DNA from: DATBLE01 sp046732255 | GTDB lineage: Bacteria > Actinomycetota > Thermoleophilia > Gaiellales > Gaiellaceae | Direction: 5' to 3' | Assembly: GCA_046732255.1 (NCBI GenBank) | Contig: JBKPMR010000018.1 | Location: 41,531-105,530, forward strand | Length of the DNA: 64,000 bases | Part shown: positions 1-7,301 of the stretch, in pieces | Layout of the letters: each line of letters opens with the position of its first letter | Numbering within the stretch: the stretch's first letter is position 1 | Translations under genes and position numbers: made by a program | Notes under the pieces: model-generated | Database searches by the model: none | Seen by the model: only the letters and a program-made list of their open reading frames with translations | Told to the model about the DNA's origin: nothing

Positions 1-1132
1 TACGCGCGCTCGAACGTGGGCTGAGACGCGCCGTGATTATCGCCTCGCCCTCCGAGTCGGCCGCCAGCAGGGTGAGCCCCGCGGCGTCCTCCGGTCCGGC
101 GTCGGCGCCGTGCACGGCGCGCATCGACGCGCCCACGAGCGGACGAGCATCCACCGCGAAATGCGCGATCAGCTCGGCGCCCATCGCCTCCGCGAGCGCG
201 ACGTCGATCTCGAGGCTCGAGCCGTTCGCCGACGGGGCGAAGGCTGCGTCCTCGATGTCTTCGGGCCGGAGGCCTGCGATCACGGGCTTGCCGGCATAGC
301 CGCGGAGGGACGGTCGCGCTGCCAGCAGGCTGTCCGGGACGCGCAGGCTCGCCGGCCCGAAGTCGGCGTACAGCCCACCGTCCCGTTCGGTGAGCTGCGA
401 ATGCACGAGATTCATCGCCGGCGAGCCGATGAAGCCGGCGACGAAGAGATTGATCGGATGGTCGTACAGCCGCTGCGGGCTGTCGACCTGCTGGAGCCGC
501 CCCTCGCGCATGACCGCCACCCGGTCGCCCATCGTCATCGCCTCGGTCTGGTCGTGCGTGACGTAGAGGGTGGTCGTCCGGAGACGCTGGTGGAGCGTCG
601 CCAGGTAGGCCCGCATCTCCACGCGGAGCTTGGCATCCAGGTTCGAGAGCGGCTCGTCCATCAGGAAGGCGTCGGGCTCGCGGACGATCGCGCGGCCCAT
701 CGCCACGCGCTGGCGCTGCCCGCCGGACAGCTGCGCGGGCTTCCGCTTGAGCAGGTCGTCGATGCCGAGCATGGTCGCGGCGGACTTGACCCGCGGCTCG
801 ATCTCCCGTTTGCGGAAGCCGTGGAGCTTGAGGCCGAAGGCCATGTTCTCGTACACGGTCATGTGCGGGTAGAGCGCGTAGCTCTGGAACACCATCGCGA
901 TGTTGCGGTCCATCGGCGGCACGTCGTTGACCAGCTCGTCGCCGATCCACACCTCGCCGCTCGTCGCCTGCTCGAGGCCGGCCGCGATCCGGAGCACCGT
1001 CGTCTTGCCGGAGCCCGACGGCCCGACGAGGACCATGAACTCGCCGTCCGCGATCTCGAGGTCGAGCGTGTCGACGGCCTGCGTCCCGCCGGGGAAGGAC
1101 TTCGTCAGCTCGCGGAAGTCGATCCTCGCCAT
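1..1132 (-). CDS. Sugar ABC transporter ATP-binding subunit (MalK/MsiK-like), C-terminus cut by window edge
   Basis: ATPase that would energise carbohydrate importers at the inner face of the membrane. The frame opens with ATG at 1132 and is still open at the window edge, giving 377 residues, close to the full length of this family (about 360-390). Visible motifs: Walker A GPSGSGKTT at residues 37-45, signature LSGGQRQRV, Walker B FLMDEP, switch His in YVTHDQTEAM, and a C-terminal TOBE-type region with GLRPEDI, as in the MalK/UgpC/MsiK group. It starts 3 bp after the beta-glucosidase stop and is the last visible gene of the LacI-SBP-permease-permease-glucosidase operon. It could serve this importer only or several, as MsiK does in Streptomyces (inference). 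Confidence 0.93.
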   Translation of the reverse strand, partial: MARIDFRELTKSFPGGTQAVDTLDLEIADGEFMVLVGPSGSGKTTVLRIAAGLEQATSGEVWIGDELVNDVPPMDRNIAMVFQSYALYPHMTVYENMAFGLKLHGFRKREIEPRVKSAATMLGIDDLLKRKPAQLSGGQRQRVAMGRAIVREPDAFLMDEPLSNLDAKLRVEMRAYLATLHQRLRTTTLYVTHDQTEAMTMGDRVAVMREGRLQQVDSPQRLYDHPINLFVAGFIGSPAMNLVHSQLTERDGGLYADFGPASLRVPDSLLAARPSLRGYAGKPVIAGLRPEDIEDAAFAPSANGSSLEIDVALAEAMGAELIAHFAVDARPLVGASMRAVHGADAGPEDAAGLTLLAADSEGEAIITARLSPRSSAR

Positions 1133-1135
1133 CGC

Positions 1136-2470
1136 TCACTCCCTTCCGTTCGACGAAGCGATCAGATCCCTGTACCACAGCGCGCTCCGCTTCGGGATGC
1201 GGCGCTGGGTGGGGAAGTCCACGAACACGATGCCGAACCGCTTCTCGTACCCCCACTCCCACTCGAAGTTGTCGAGCAGCGACCAGACGTAGTAGCCGCG
1301 GACGTCGACGCCCTGGGCCTTCGCCCGCTCGACGGCGGCGATGTGCTCGCGGAGGTACGCGACGCGAGAGGGATCCTCGACCACGCCGCCACCGTCGAGG
1401 ACGTCGTCGAAGGCGGCGCCGTTCTCCGTGATCAGCAGCGGGAGCCGGCCGTAGTCGCCCTGCACCCGGACCAGGAGGTCGGTGAGGTACTCGGGCGCGA
1501 TCGGCCAGCCCATCGACGTCTGCTCGAGGTCGGGTGGGGAGTCGGCGACGTCCAGCCCGCCGTCGTCGACCGCCGAGGCCCAGTTCGGGCGGTAGAAGTT
1601 GATCCCGAGGAAGTCGAGCGGCTGCGCGATCGTCTCGAGATCGCCGTCCTGGATCGCGTCCAGGGCGCCGAAGCGGCTCTCGTAGAACGCGACCATGTCC
1701 TCCGGGTACGAGGCGCGGAAGATCGGGTCGAGGAACCAACGGTTGTGGTGTCCGTCGAGCCGGCGCGCGGCCTCGCGGTCGGCGTCCGAGTCGGTGGCGG
1801 GGATCGCGACGGTCAGGTCGAGCGTGATCCCGATCTCTCCGTCGCGGCCCGCCTTGCGGAACGTCTCGACGGCCGAGCCGTGGGCGAGCAGCGAGTGGTG
1901 AGCGGCCCGAAGGGCGGTCGGCCAGTCGCGGACGCCGGGTGCCTTGATGCCGTCGGCGTAGCCGAGGATCGACGTCACCCACGGCTCGTTGTGCGTGATC
2001 CAGGCCGGGACAACGTCCCCGAGTCCGGCGAAGACGATCGCCGCGTACTCGGCGAACCGGTCGACCACCTCGCGCGAGCCCCAGCCGCCCTCGTCCTGGA
2101 GCGCCTGCGGCAGGTCCCAGTGGTAGAGCGTGGCCAGTGGGCGGATGCCACGCTCCAGGAGGCCCTCGACGAGCGAACGGTAGAAGTCGAGCCCGCGCCG
2201 GTTCGCGGGGCCGCGGCCGTTCGGCTGGATCCGGGGCCACGAGATCGAGAACCGGTAACCCTCGATTCCCAGCGACCGCATCAGGTCGAGGTCGTCCGGC
2301 CACCGGTAGTAGTGCTCGCAGGCCGGATCGCCCGTGTCGCCGTGAGCGACGTTGCCCTCGACGGAGGCAAAGCGGTCCCAGATCGACTCCCCGCGCCCGT
2401 CGGCTGTCGTCGCGCCCTCGATCTGGAAGGCGGCAGTCGCCGCACCCCAAACGAACTCACGTGCGCTCAT
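1136..2470 (-). CDS. GH1 family beta-glucosidase
   Basis: Intracellular enzyme hydrolysing beta-glucosides or cellobiose, 444 aa. N-terminal FVWGAATAAFQIEGA, the acid/base motif HNEPW and the nucleophile motif ITENG are the hallmarks of glycoside hydrolase family 1, and the length is typical. I chose ATG 2470, preceded by GGGAGAG; the frame continues upstream to 2518, but those codons come from a repeat box and not from the family. The start overlaps the stop of a candidate bridging ORF (ATGA). Linkage to a binding-protein-dependent importer and LacI regulator resembles Streptomyces cebR-cebEFG-bglC, so cellobiose or another beta-glucoside is the likely substrate (inference). Confidence 0.93.
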   Translation of the reverse strand: MSAREFVWGAATAAFQIEGATTADGRGESIWDRFASVEGNVAHGDTGDPACEHYYRWPDDLDLMRSLGIEGYRFSISWPRIQPNGRGPANRRGLDFYRSLVEGLLERGIRPLATLYHWDLPQALQDEGGWGSREVVDRFAEYAAIVFAGLGDVVPAWITHNEPWVTSILGYADGIKAPGVRDWPTALRAAHHSLLAHGSAVETFRKAGRDGEIGITLDLTVAIPATDSDADREAARRLDGHHNRWFLDPIFRASYPEDMVAFYESRFGALDAIQDGDLETIAQPLDFLGINFYRPNWASAVDDGGLDVADSPPDLEQTSMGWPIAPEYLTDLLVRVQGDYGRLPLLITENGAAFDDVLDGGGVVEDPSRVAYLREHIAAVERAKAQGVDVRGYYVWSLLDNFEWEWGYEKRFGIVFVDFPTQRRIPKRSALWYRDLIASSNGRE

Positions 2471-2658
2471 TGGTTGCTCTCCCGTCTGCAAGGGGTTTTT
2501 CGTCGCCGCGACCGACATGGCGGGCGCGGCCCAGCGACGGCTGCTGTGAAATCGACGCGAACGCCGCTGGCGGAGCCAGCGGCGGAGCTCGGAAGGGGGC
2601 TCACGGGGGAAACCGGCCGTTTCCCCCGTGAAGCGAGCCGAAGGCGAGCGATGTTCAT
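2467..2658 (-). CDS. Candidate bridging ORF between malG and beta-glucosidase (repeat-derived)
   Basis: Uninterrupted 63-codon frame occupying the whole malG-glucosidase spacer. Its ATG overlaps the malG stop (ATGA) and its TGA overlaps the glucosidase start (ATGA). The peptide is Arg-, Pro- and Ser-rich, opens with NIARLRLASRGKR and has GPRPPCRSRRRK near its end, a string also found in the bridging ORF before argG. The DNA holds a perfect hairpin (CACGGGGGAAA, 2602-2612, against 2620-2630) and a CATGTCGG box. I infer that its translation, if any, passes ribosomes from malG to the glucosidase gene; a functional peptide is unproven. Confidence 0.35.
   Translation of the reverse strand: MNIARLRLASRGKRPVSPVSPLPSSAAGSASGVRVDFTAAVAGPRPPCRSRRRKTPCRRESNQ
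2497..2530 (-). repeat. CATGTCGG box, copy 1
   Basis: On the minus strand this reads GCCGCG, then CCCGCCATGTCGGT, then CGCGGC and GACGAAAA: a 6-bp GCCGCG/CGCGGC stem enclosing a shorter CCG/CGG stem, followed by an A-run. Three more copies lie at 28180, 34347 and 47872. It ends 26 nt before the glucosidase ATG. Confidence 0.85.
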
Positions 2659-3551
2659 CCTTTGACGGCTCCTTTCATGATCCCGCCGATGATCTGGCGG
2701 CCGAGGACCAGGAAGATCGCGAGCAGCGGGAGGATCGAGACGAACGTGCCTGCGAAGACGAGCGAGTAGTCCTCGACGTACCCGCTCTGCAGGGTCGAGA
2801 CCGCGACCTGCACGGTCGGGTTCTGGGGGGTGAGGACGACCAGCGGCCAGAAGAAGTCGTTCCACGCGTTCATGAACGTGAGCAGGCCGAGCACCGCCGC
2901 CGCCGGCCGGACGGCGGGCAGCACGACGTGCCAGAACACCCGGAACGTGTGGCAGCCGTCGACGCGGGACGCATCGATCAGCTCGTCGGGGACCGCCGAG
3001 ACGATGTACTGCCGCATCAGAAAGACCCCGAAGGCGGAGACGAGCGAGGGTGCGATCACAGCCTGCAGGTGGTTGATCCAGTGCAGGTGCTTCATCTCGA
3101 TGTACAGCGGGATCACGCCGAGCTGGACCGGAACGAGCAGCGTCGCGACCACGACGAGCATCAGCACCTTGTTCCCGCGGAACTTCAGCTTCGCGAAGGC
3201 GAAACCGGCCAGGCAGCTGAAGAGCACCACCGAGAAGGCAATCGCCCCGGCGACGATCGCCGAGTTGAAGAGCGCGGTCCAGAAGCTGATATTCACCTCG
3301 CCCGAGTTGAAGACGCGGCCGATGTTGTGGAACAGCTCACGCCCTGGGGTCATGACCGGCGGGTAGTCGGCGATCGCCGAGTTGTCGTGCGAGGCGACGA
3401 CGACCGACCAGTAGAGCGGGAAGATCGAGAGGACCGCCACGCCGAGGAGGAAGAGGTACGTGAAGGGGCCGGCGGACTCGAAGCGCCGCGTCATCGTCCT
3501 GCGGCGCCGGCGGTTCTGGGTGGTGGCCTTGGTGGAAGCGACTGCTGCCAT
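2655..3551 (-). CDS. Carbohydrate ABC transporter permease, MalG/CebG type
   Basis: Inner-membrane permease of a sugar importer, 298 aa. It has a first membrane segment FTYLFLLGVAVLSIFPLYW, several further hydrophobic segments, and the EAA-type cytoplasmic loop (DASRVDGCHTFRVFWHVVLPAVRP) that contacts the ATPase. The start at 3551 is preceded by GGAAGGGA; this Shine-Dalgarno lies inside the terminal inverted repeat of the foldback element upstream. It pairs with the MalF-type permease before it and the binding protein further upstream. Confidence 0.92.
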   Translation of the reverse strand: MAAVASTKATTQNRRRRRTMTRRFESAGPFTYLFLLGVAVLSIFPLYWSVVVASHDNSAIADYPPVMTPGRELFHNIGRVFNSGEVNISFWTALFNSAIVAGAIAFSVVLFSCLAGFAFAKLKFRGNKVLMLVVVATLLVPVQLGVIPLYIEMKHLHWINHLQAVIAPSLVSAFGVFLMRQYIVSAVPDELIDASRVDGCHTFRVFWHVVLPAVRPAAAVLGLLTFMNAWNDFFWPLVVLTPQNPTVQVAVSTLQSGYVEDYSLVFAGTFVSILPLLAIFLVLGRQIIGGIMKGAVKG

Positions 3552-3718
3552 CAGTGTCCCTTCCGGTGATGGTCTCGCGTTTCTGGCGCCCGACCGGGGC
3601 CGCCAGGCAAGGACGCAGGGAGCGCCAATATCGAAACCAGATATTGGCGCGACTGAGGACGCCGCATGGCGGTTCCGGGCGCCGCCAGAAATGCCCTGAC
3701 TATTGCCGGAAGGGACAC
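3551..3718 (-). repeat. Foldback (MITE-like) inverted repeat filling the malF-malG spacer, with a bridging frame
   Basis: The spacer is one long imperfect palindrome. The outer arms are a perfect 14-bp inverted repeat AGTGTCCCTTCCGG, the middle arms share TTTCTGGCG, and the centre is an 11-bp perfect hairpin GCGCCAATATC (3622-3632 / 3640-3650) with a 7-nt loop. The left end abuts the malF stop (TAAGTG) and the right end contains the malG ribosome-binding site. A 55-codon open frame runs from the GTG after malF to a TGA overlapping malG (TGATG). It could stabilise mRNA or gate malG translation. No transposase is nearby. Confidence 0.85.
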
Positions 3719-4681
3719 TTATGACTCCGCCGACTTGATCCTGCGGGTGAGCAGGAAGTTGACGATTGCGATCAGGACGATGATCAGGAAGAGGCACCAG
3801 GCGATCGCGGCGGCGTAGCCGAACTTGAACTGCGCGCTGCCGAACGCCTTCTCGTAGAGGTACATCGAGACCGTCTGGTACTGGCGGCCCGATCCACCGA
3901 GCGCGCCCTGCTTGATCGGTTGGAAGAGGTAGGGCTCGGTGAAGATCTGGAGCCCGCCGATCGTCGAGATGATGACCGTGAAGATGATCGTCGGCCGGAT
4001 CATCGGCACGGTGATGTGCCAGAACTGCTTCCAGCGCCGCGCGCCGTCGATCGCCGCCGACTCGTACAGATCGTCGGGGATCGCCTGCATCGCCGCCAGG
4101 TAGATGAGGGCGTTGAAGCCCGTCCAGCGCCACGTGACCATCACCGAGATGGCAATCCACGACGAGAGCCGGCCCGCCTCCCAGTCCACCGGGCTGATCC
4201 CGAGCCCGCCGAGCAGGTAGTTGATGAGCCCGTAGTCGCGCGAGAACAGCTGGGTGAAGATCAGCGCGACGGCGACGAGGGAGGTCACCTGCGGGAGCAG
4301 GACGCCCATCCGGAAGAACGTCCGCCCGCGGAGCTTGGTGTTCAGCAGGTGTGCGAGCGCGAGGGCGAGCAGAAGCTGGGGGATGGTGGAGAGGGCCCAG
4401 ATGCCGAGCGTGTTCTCGACCGCGTTCCAGAAGTACGAGTCGTGCAGGAGCGCGGTGTAGTTGTCCAGCCCGACGAAGTGCGTGGTCGGGTCAAGCAGGT
4501 TCCGGTCGGTCATCGACATGTACGCCGTGTAACCGAGTGGGAACAGCCCGAAGGCGCAGAAGACGAGGAAGAACGAGCCGACGTAGAGGTACGGGGAGAC
4601 GAGCGCGTCGAGGCGGTGCAGGCGCCGGCGCCTGGCAACGCCCCTGCGCACTCTCGGTACCTGTTCGACTGCCTCGCTCAC
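3719..4681 (-). CDS. Carbohydrate ABC transporter permease, MalF/CebF type
   Basis: Inner-membrane permease partner of the MalG-type protein, 320 aa. It has an Arg-rich cytoplasmic N-terminus, a first membrane segment around residues 30-52 (YLYVGSFFLVFCAFGLFPLGY), about six segments in all, and the EAA loop ESAAIDGARRWKQFWHITVPMIRP. Start is GTG at 4681 with GAGGTGA seven bases upstream. It follows the binding-protein gene after an 84-bp spacer with a strong hairpin and precedes malG across a foldback repeat. Confidence 0.92.
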   Translation of the reverse strand: MSEAVEQVPRVRRGVARRRRLHRLDALVSPYLYVGSFFLVFCAFGLFPLGYTAYMSMTDRNLLDPTTHFVGLDNYTALLHDSYFWNAVENTLGIWALSTIPQLLLALALAHLLNTKLRGRTFFRMGVLLPQVTSLVAVALIFTQLFSRDYGLINYLLGGLGISPVDWEAGRLSSWIAISVMVTWRWTGFNALIYLAAMQAIPDDLYESAAIDGARRWKQFWHITVPMIRPTIIFTVIISTIGGLQIFTEPYLFQPIKQGALGGSGRQYQTVSMYLYEKAFGSAQFKFGYAAAIAWCLFLIIVLIAIVNFLLTRRIKSAES

Positions 4682-4723
4682 CGTTCCGTCACCTCGAATG
4701 TCGCATCTTCGCTGACGCCGGCA

Positions 4724-4753
4724 CGCCGCCGGGACCTCGCGGTCCCGGCGGCG
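4724..4753 (-). terminator. Strong intra-operon stem-loop after the binding-protein gene
   Basis: A perfect 13-bp stem (CGCCGCCGGGACC / GGTCCCGGCGGCG) with a TCGC loop lies just after the binding-protein stop. There is no U-tract. In sugar importer operons such hairpins commonly protect the binding-protein mRNA or attenuate read-through to the permeases, which is the likely role here. Confidence 0.6.
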
Positions 4754-4765
4754 CTTGGCGCAGGA

Positions 4766-6052
4766 CTAGCCTGCGACGTTCTTGACGTCCTTGAGAAACT
4801 GAGCCCACGACTTCGTCGGGCTCGACTTCTTCTGCTCGACGCGCTGGAAGGCGGCCGAGGCAGCGTTCTGGATGTCTCCCTGGTGAGGTCCGAGGATCTG
4901 CGGCTTCAGCCTCAGCGCCGAGGTGGCGAAGATCTGCCCCACGGGTGCATTGCTGAAGAACGGGTTCTTGAAGCTCTGGACGGCCTTGCTCTTCAGCAGG
5001 GCCGGCTGGCTGGGCAGGTTGCCGGTCTGCTTGAAGACGTAGGCCTCGGAGGCGGGCGAGGTCAGGAACTTGATCAGATCGGCTGCCTCGTCCTGGTGCG
5101 ACGACTGCTTCGGAACGGCGAGGAACGAGCCGCCCCAGTTCCCGCCCGTTCCGGGCGTGGCGGCGATATCCCACTTGCCCTTCGTCTTCGGCGCCTGGCC
5201 CTGGATGTAGCCCATCATCCACGCGGGGCAGGTCACGGTCGCGAACAGGCCCTTCTTGTAGCCGGTGTTCCAGTTCTGGCTGAACGCTGCCAGACCGGCA
5301 TCCTCACCGGCCTGCTGGCCCGAGATCACCAGGTTCCAGGCCGCCTTCACGGCCGGGTTCGACGCCACGATCACCTTGCCCTCGGCGCTGTAGTACGCCG
5401 GGTTCAGCTGGCCGACCATCGCGTTGTAGACGTTCGAGCCCGAGTCGAAGAAGAACGTGCCCTTCGGGGCCTTCGCCTGGTAGCGCTTGCCGGTGTTGAT
5501 GTAGGCCTGCCACGTGGGCCACAGCTTGGAGACCGCCACGCGGTTGGTCGGGAGGCCGGCCTTCGCGAACAAGTCCTTCCGGTAGCAGATCGCGAGGCTG
5601 CCGACGTCCGTGCCGAGGCCGACGACCACGCCGCCCTTGCCGACCGCCTGCTGGTACTTCCAGGGGAGCCAGCGGCTCTTGATCGCATCGGCCCCGTACT
5701 TGCGTAGGTCGACGAAGTTCTGCGGCTGGGCCGTGAACTGCGGGATGAAGCCGACCTCGATCGCCTCGACGTCGGCCGCACCTGCGCCCGTCGCGATGTG
5801 CTGCGCGAGCTGGGTGTGGTGCGTCCCGTAGTCCTGGATCGCCTCCTTGATCGTCACGCCCGGGTGCGCGGCCTCGTACTGCTTGTAGAGGTCGTGGTAT
5901 CCGAAGTCGCCGAACAGGCTGACGTTGAGAGTGACGTCGTCGTGCGATCGTGCCGACGCCGTGGTGGCGACGAGCCCGACCGCGACGGCGGCGGTAACTC
6001 CTCCGACGATGGCGAGCACCTTCCAGCGTCGCCCGGTCTGCATCCATTTCAC
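4766..6052 (-). CDS. Extracellular sugar-binding protein of ABC importer
   Basis: Secreted or surface-held solute-binding protein, 428 aa. An N-terminal signal sequence (basic RRWK, then a hydrophobic stretch to about residue 34, ASARS) has no lipobox Cys, which is unusual for Gram-positive-type binding proteins and suggests secretion or membrane anchoring by the uncleaved signal. The mature part resembles family 1 binding proteins (VTLNVSLFGDFGYHDLYKQYEAAHPGVTI trimmed: start VTLNVSLFGDFG; later GSFLAVPKQS and AADLIKFLTS). The start at 6052 is preceded by GGAGGGAG. An AAACGTTT operator lies between this start and the lacI stop. It is the first transport gene after lacI; substrate inferred as a beta-glucoside. 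Confidence 0.92.
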   Translation of the reverse strand: MKWMQTGRRWKVLAIVGGVTAAVAVGLVATTASARSHDDVTLNVSLFGDFGYHDLYKQYEAAHPGVTIKEAIQDYGTHHTQLAQHIATGAGAADVEAIEVGFIPQFTAQPQNFVDLRKYGADAIKSRWLPWKYQQAVGKGGVVVGLGTDVGSLAICYRKDLFAKAGLPTNRVAVSKLWPTWQAYINTGKRYQAKAPKGTFFFDSGSNVYNAMVGQLNPAYYSAEGKVIVASNPAVKAAWNLVISGQQAGEDAGLAAFSQNWNTGYKKGLFATVTCPAWMMGYIQGQAPKTKGKWDIAATPGTGGNWGGSFLAVPKQSSHQDEAADLIKFLTSPASEAYVFKQTGNLPSQPALLKSKAVQSFKNPFFSNAPVGQIFATSALRLKPQILGPHQGDIQNAASAAFQRVEQKKSSPTKSWAQFLKDVKNVAG

Positions 6053-6069
6053 TTGCTACTCCCTCCTCT

Positions 6070-6081
6070 CGAAACGTTTCC
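6070..6081. promoter_or_regulatory. Probable LacI-family operator upstream of the binding-protein gene
   Basis: The palindrome GAAACGTTTC lies in the 51-bp gap between lacI and the binding-protein gene. Related sites occur at 7187-7198 and 7254-7265 around the lacI promoter. The sequence is typical of LacI/GalR-family operators with a central CG step. Confidence 0.75.
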
Positions 6082-6103
6082 GTACGCGGTACTGCCGAAG
6101 GGG

Positions 6104-7171
6104 TTAGACGTCCGCTCCACCTCCTTGTTCGCCGGCTGCGGCGCTGGGACGCGCGCCGCAGGAGGCCCGGACGACGAGCTCGACCGGCAGCGTCAGCACC
6201 GGCGGCGTCGCATCGGGGTTCTCGATCTGCTCGACGAGGGCACGGCCGGCCGCGAGCCCGATACCGACCATGTCCTGCCGAATCGTCGTCAGCGCAGGGG
6301 CGAGGAGCTCGGCGACCTGGATGTCGTCGAAGCCGACGATCGCCATGTCGCCGGGCACCGACAGGCCCCGCGCGTGCAGGGTGCGAATCGCCCCCACCGC
6401 CATCATGTCCGCCGCGGCGAAGACGGCGGTCGGCGGCTCGGGCAAGGCGAGCAACGAGCGCATCGCCAGCTCGCCGCTCTCCGGGTAGAAATCGCCCTCG
6501 ATCTCGTACCCGGCCGGGATCTGCAGTCCCAGCTCGGTCATCTCGGCGCGGTAGCCGAGCGTCCGGTCCGATCCCGGCTTGGTCTCGCTCGGGCCTGCGA
6601 TCGTGGCGATCCTGGTGTGACCGAGCGAATGCAGGTGGCGGACCGCGAGCCGGGCCCCGCCGATGTTGTCGGACGCGACGAAGCTCGTGTGGTCGCCGAC
6701 GACGTCGAGGTCGACGCCGATCACCGGAACCGGCGACCGCACGAGCTTCTCCACCTCCGGATCGCCCCGGTCGACGCCCATCACGACGATGCCGTCGACG
6801 CGATGCTGGCGTGCCCGCCGGAGGTAGGAGTGCGGTCGGCCTTGGCTCGAGCCCGGCTGCTCTGTGGCGAACAGGAGGAGGTCGTATCCGAGCTCACCGA
6901 TCCCGTGCTTCAGGCCGACCAGCACTTCTTGGAAGAAGGGGTGGTGGATGTCCGGATGCTCGTACCCCGTGAAGAGCACGACTCCGATCAGCTGCGACTG
7001 TTGCTTGACCAGCGTCCGGGCGGCCGCGCTCGGCGCGTAGTCGAGCTTCCGTGCGACCGCGAGCACCCGTTCACGGGTGGCAGGGCTGACGTCCTCGTAC
7101 TCGTTGAAGACGCGCGAGACGGTCGAGACCGACACCCCGCTCTGCTTCGCAACTTCCCGGATCGTGGTGAT
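6104..7171 (-). CDS. LacI-family transcriptional regulator; probable AUC start codon
   Basis: Sugar-responsive repressor, likely of its own gene and the downstream importer operon. Helix-turn-helix VSVSTVSRVFNE is followed by the hinge and a periplasmic-binding-protein-like effector domain (VVGDHTSFVASDNIGGARLAVRHL trimmed: ASDNIGGARLAVRHL; IVGFDDI). The first in-frame GTG (7135) would remove the first HTH helix. The family's standard N-terminus TTIREVAKQSG is encoded just upstream, begins right after an ATC codon at 7171, and that ATC sits 7 nt after AAGGAG. There is no ATG, GTG or TTG in the frame there. I annotate ATC as the start (355 aa); a sequencing error in an ATG is the alternative. 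Confidence 0.85.
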   Translation of the reverse strand: MTTIREVAKQSGVSVSTVSRVFNEYEDVSPATRERVLAVARKLDYAPSAAARTLVKQQSQLIGVVLFTGYEHPDIHHPFFQEVLVGLKHGIGELGYDLLLFATEQPGSSQGRPHSYLRRARQHRVDGIVVMGVDRGDPEVEKLVRSPVPVIGVDLDVVGDHTSFVASDNIGGARLAVRHLHSLGHTRIATIAGPSETKPGSDRTLGYRAEMTELGLQIPAGYEIEGDFYPESGELAMRSLLALPEPPTAVFAAADMMAVGAIRTLHARGLSVPGDMAIVGFDDIQVAELLAPALTTIRQDMVGIGLAAGRALVEQIENPDATPPVLTLPVELVVRASCGARPSAAAGEQGGGADV

Positions 7172-7186
7172 TCTCCCGCTCCTTCC

Positions 7187-7198
7187 AAAAACGTTTCC
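7187..7198. promoter_or_regulatory. LacI operator at the lacI transcription start
   Basis: The palindromic core AAACGTTT lies immediately downstream of the predicted -10 of the lacI promoter, at or around +1, a position suited to autorepression. Confidence 0.65.
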
Positions 7199-7203
7199 GG
7201 GCG

Positions 7204-7232
7204 AAGATAGGGCCTTGTGAATGGAAAGTCAA
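7204..7232 (-). promoter_or_regulatory. lacI promoter
   Basis: On the minus strand, TTGACT (7232-7227), a 17-nt spacer and TATCTT (7209-7204): a near-consensus housekeeping sigma promoter ending about 33 nt before the proposed lacI start. Confidence 0.7.
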
Positions 7233-7253
7233 GCCTCGGTGAACGATTTCCTC

Positions 7254-7265
7254 GGAAACGGTTCC
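7254..7265. promoter_or_regulatory. Second LacI-type operator upstream of the lacI promoter
   Basis: GGAAACGGTTCC, a 12-bp near-perfect palindrome, lies about 60 bp from the operator at 7187, compatible with cooperative binding or looping. Confidence 0.5.
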
Positions 7266-7271
7266 GCGACG

Positions 7272-7301
7272 CTAGGGACAGTCCCTTGGGAGTGTCCCTA
7301 G
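7272..7301. repeat. REP-like palindrome at the ppc stop codon
   Basis: Arms CTAGGGACA and TGTCCCTAG enclose GTCCCTTGGGAG. It contains the ppc stop codon and belongs to the GGGACAG-type palindromes dispersed over the window. Confidence 0.8.

Noticed and set aside
2471..2518. Upstream start for the beta-glucosidase (ATG 2518)
   Set aside because: The extra residues are encoded by the repeat box; ATG 2470 has a ribosome-binding site and fits the GH1 N-terminus.
110..2665. 851-codon open frame on the plus strand
   Set aside because: Antisense to the ABC ATPase and GH1 genes; Arg/Asp/Val-rich shadow composition with no domain. Similar long antisense frames occur over most genes here because of high GC.
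4689..5222. 177-codon minus-strand frame
   Set aside because: Shadow of the binding-protein gene running into the intergenic hairpin; no start signal or family match.
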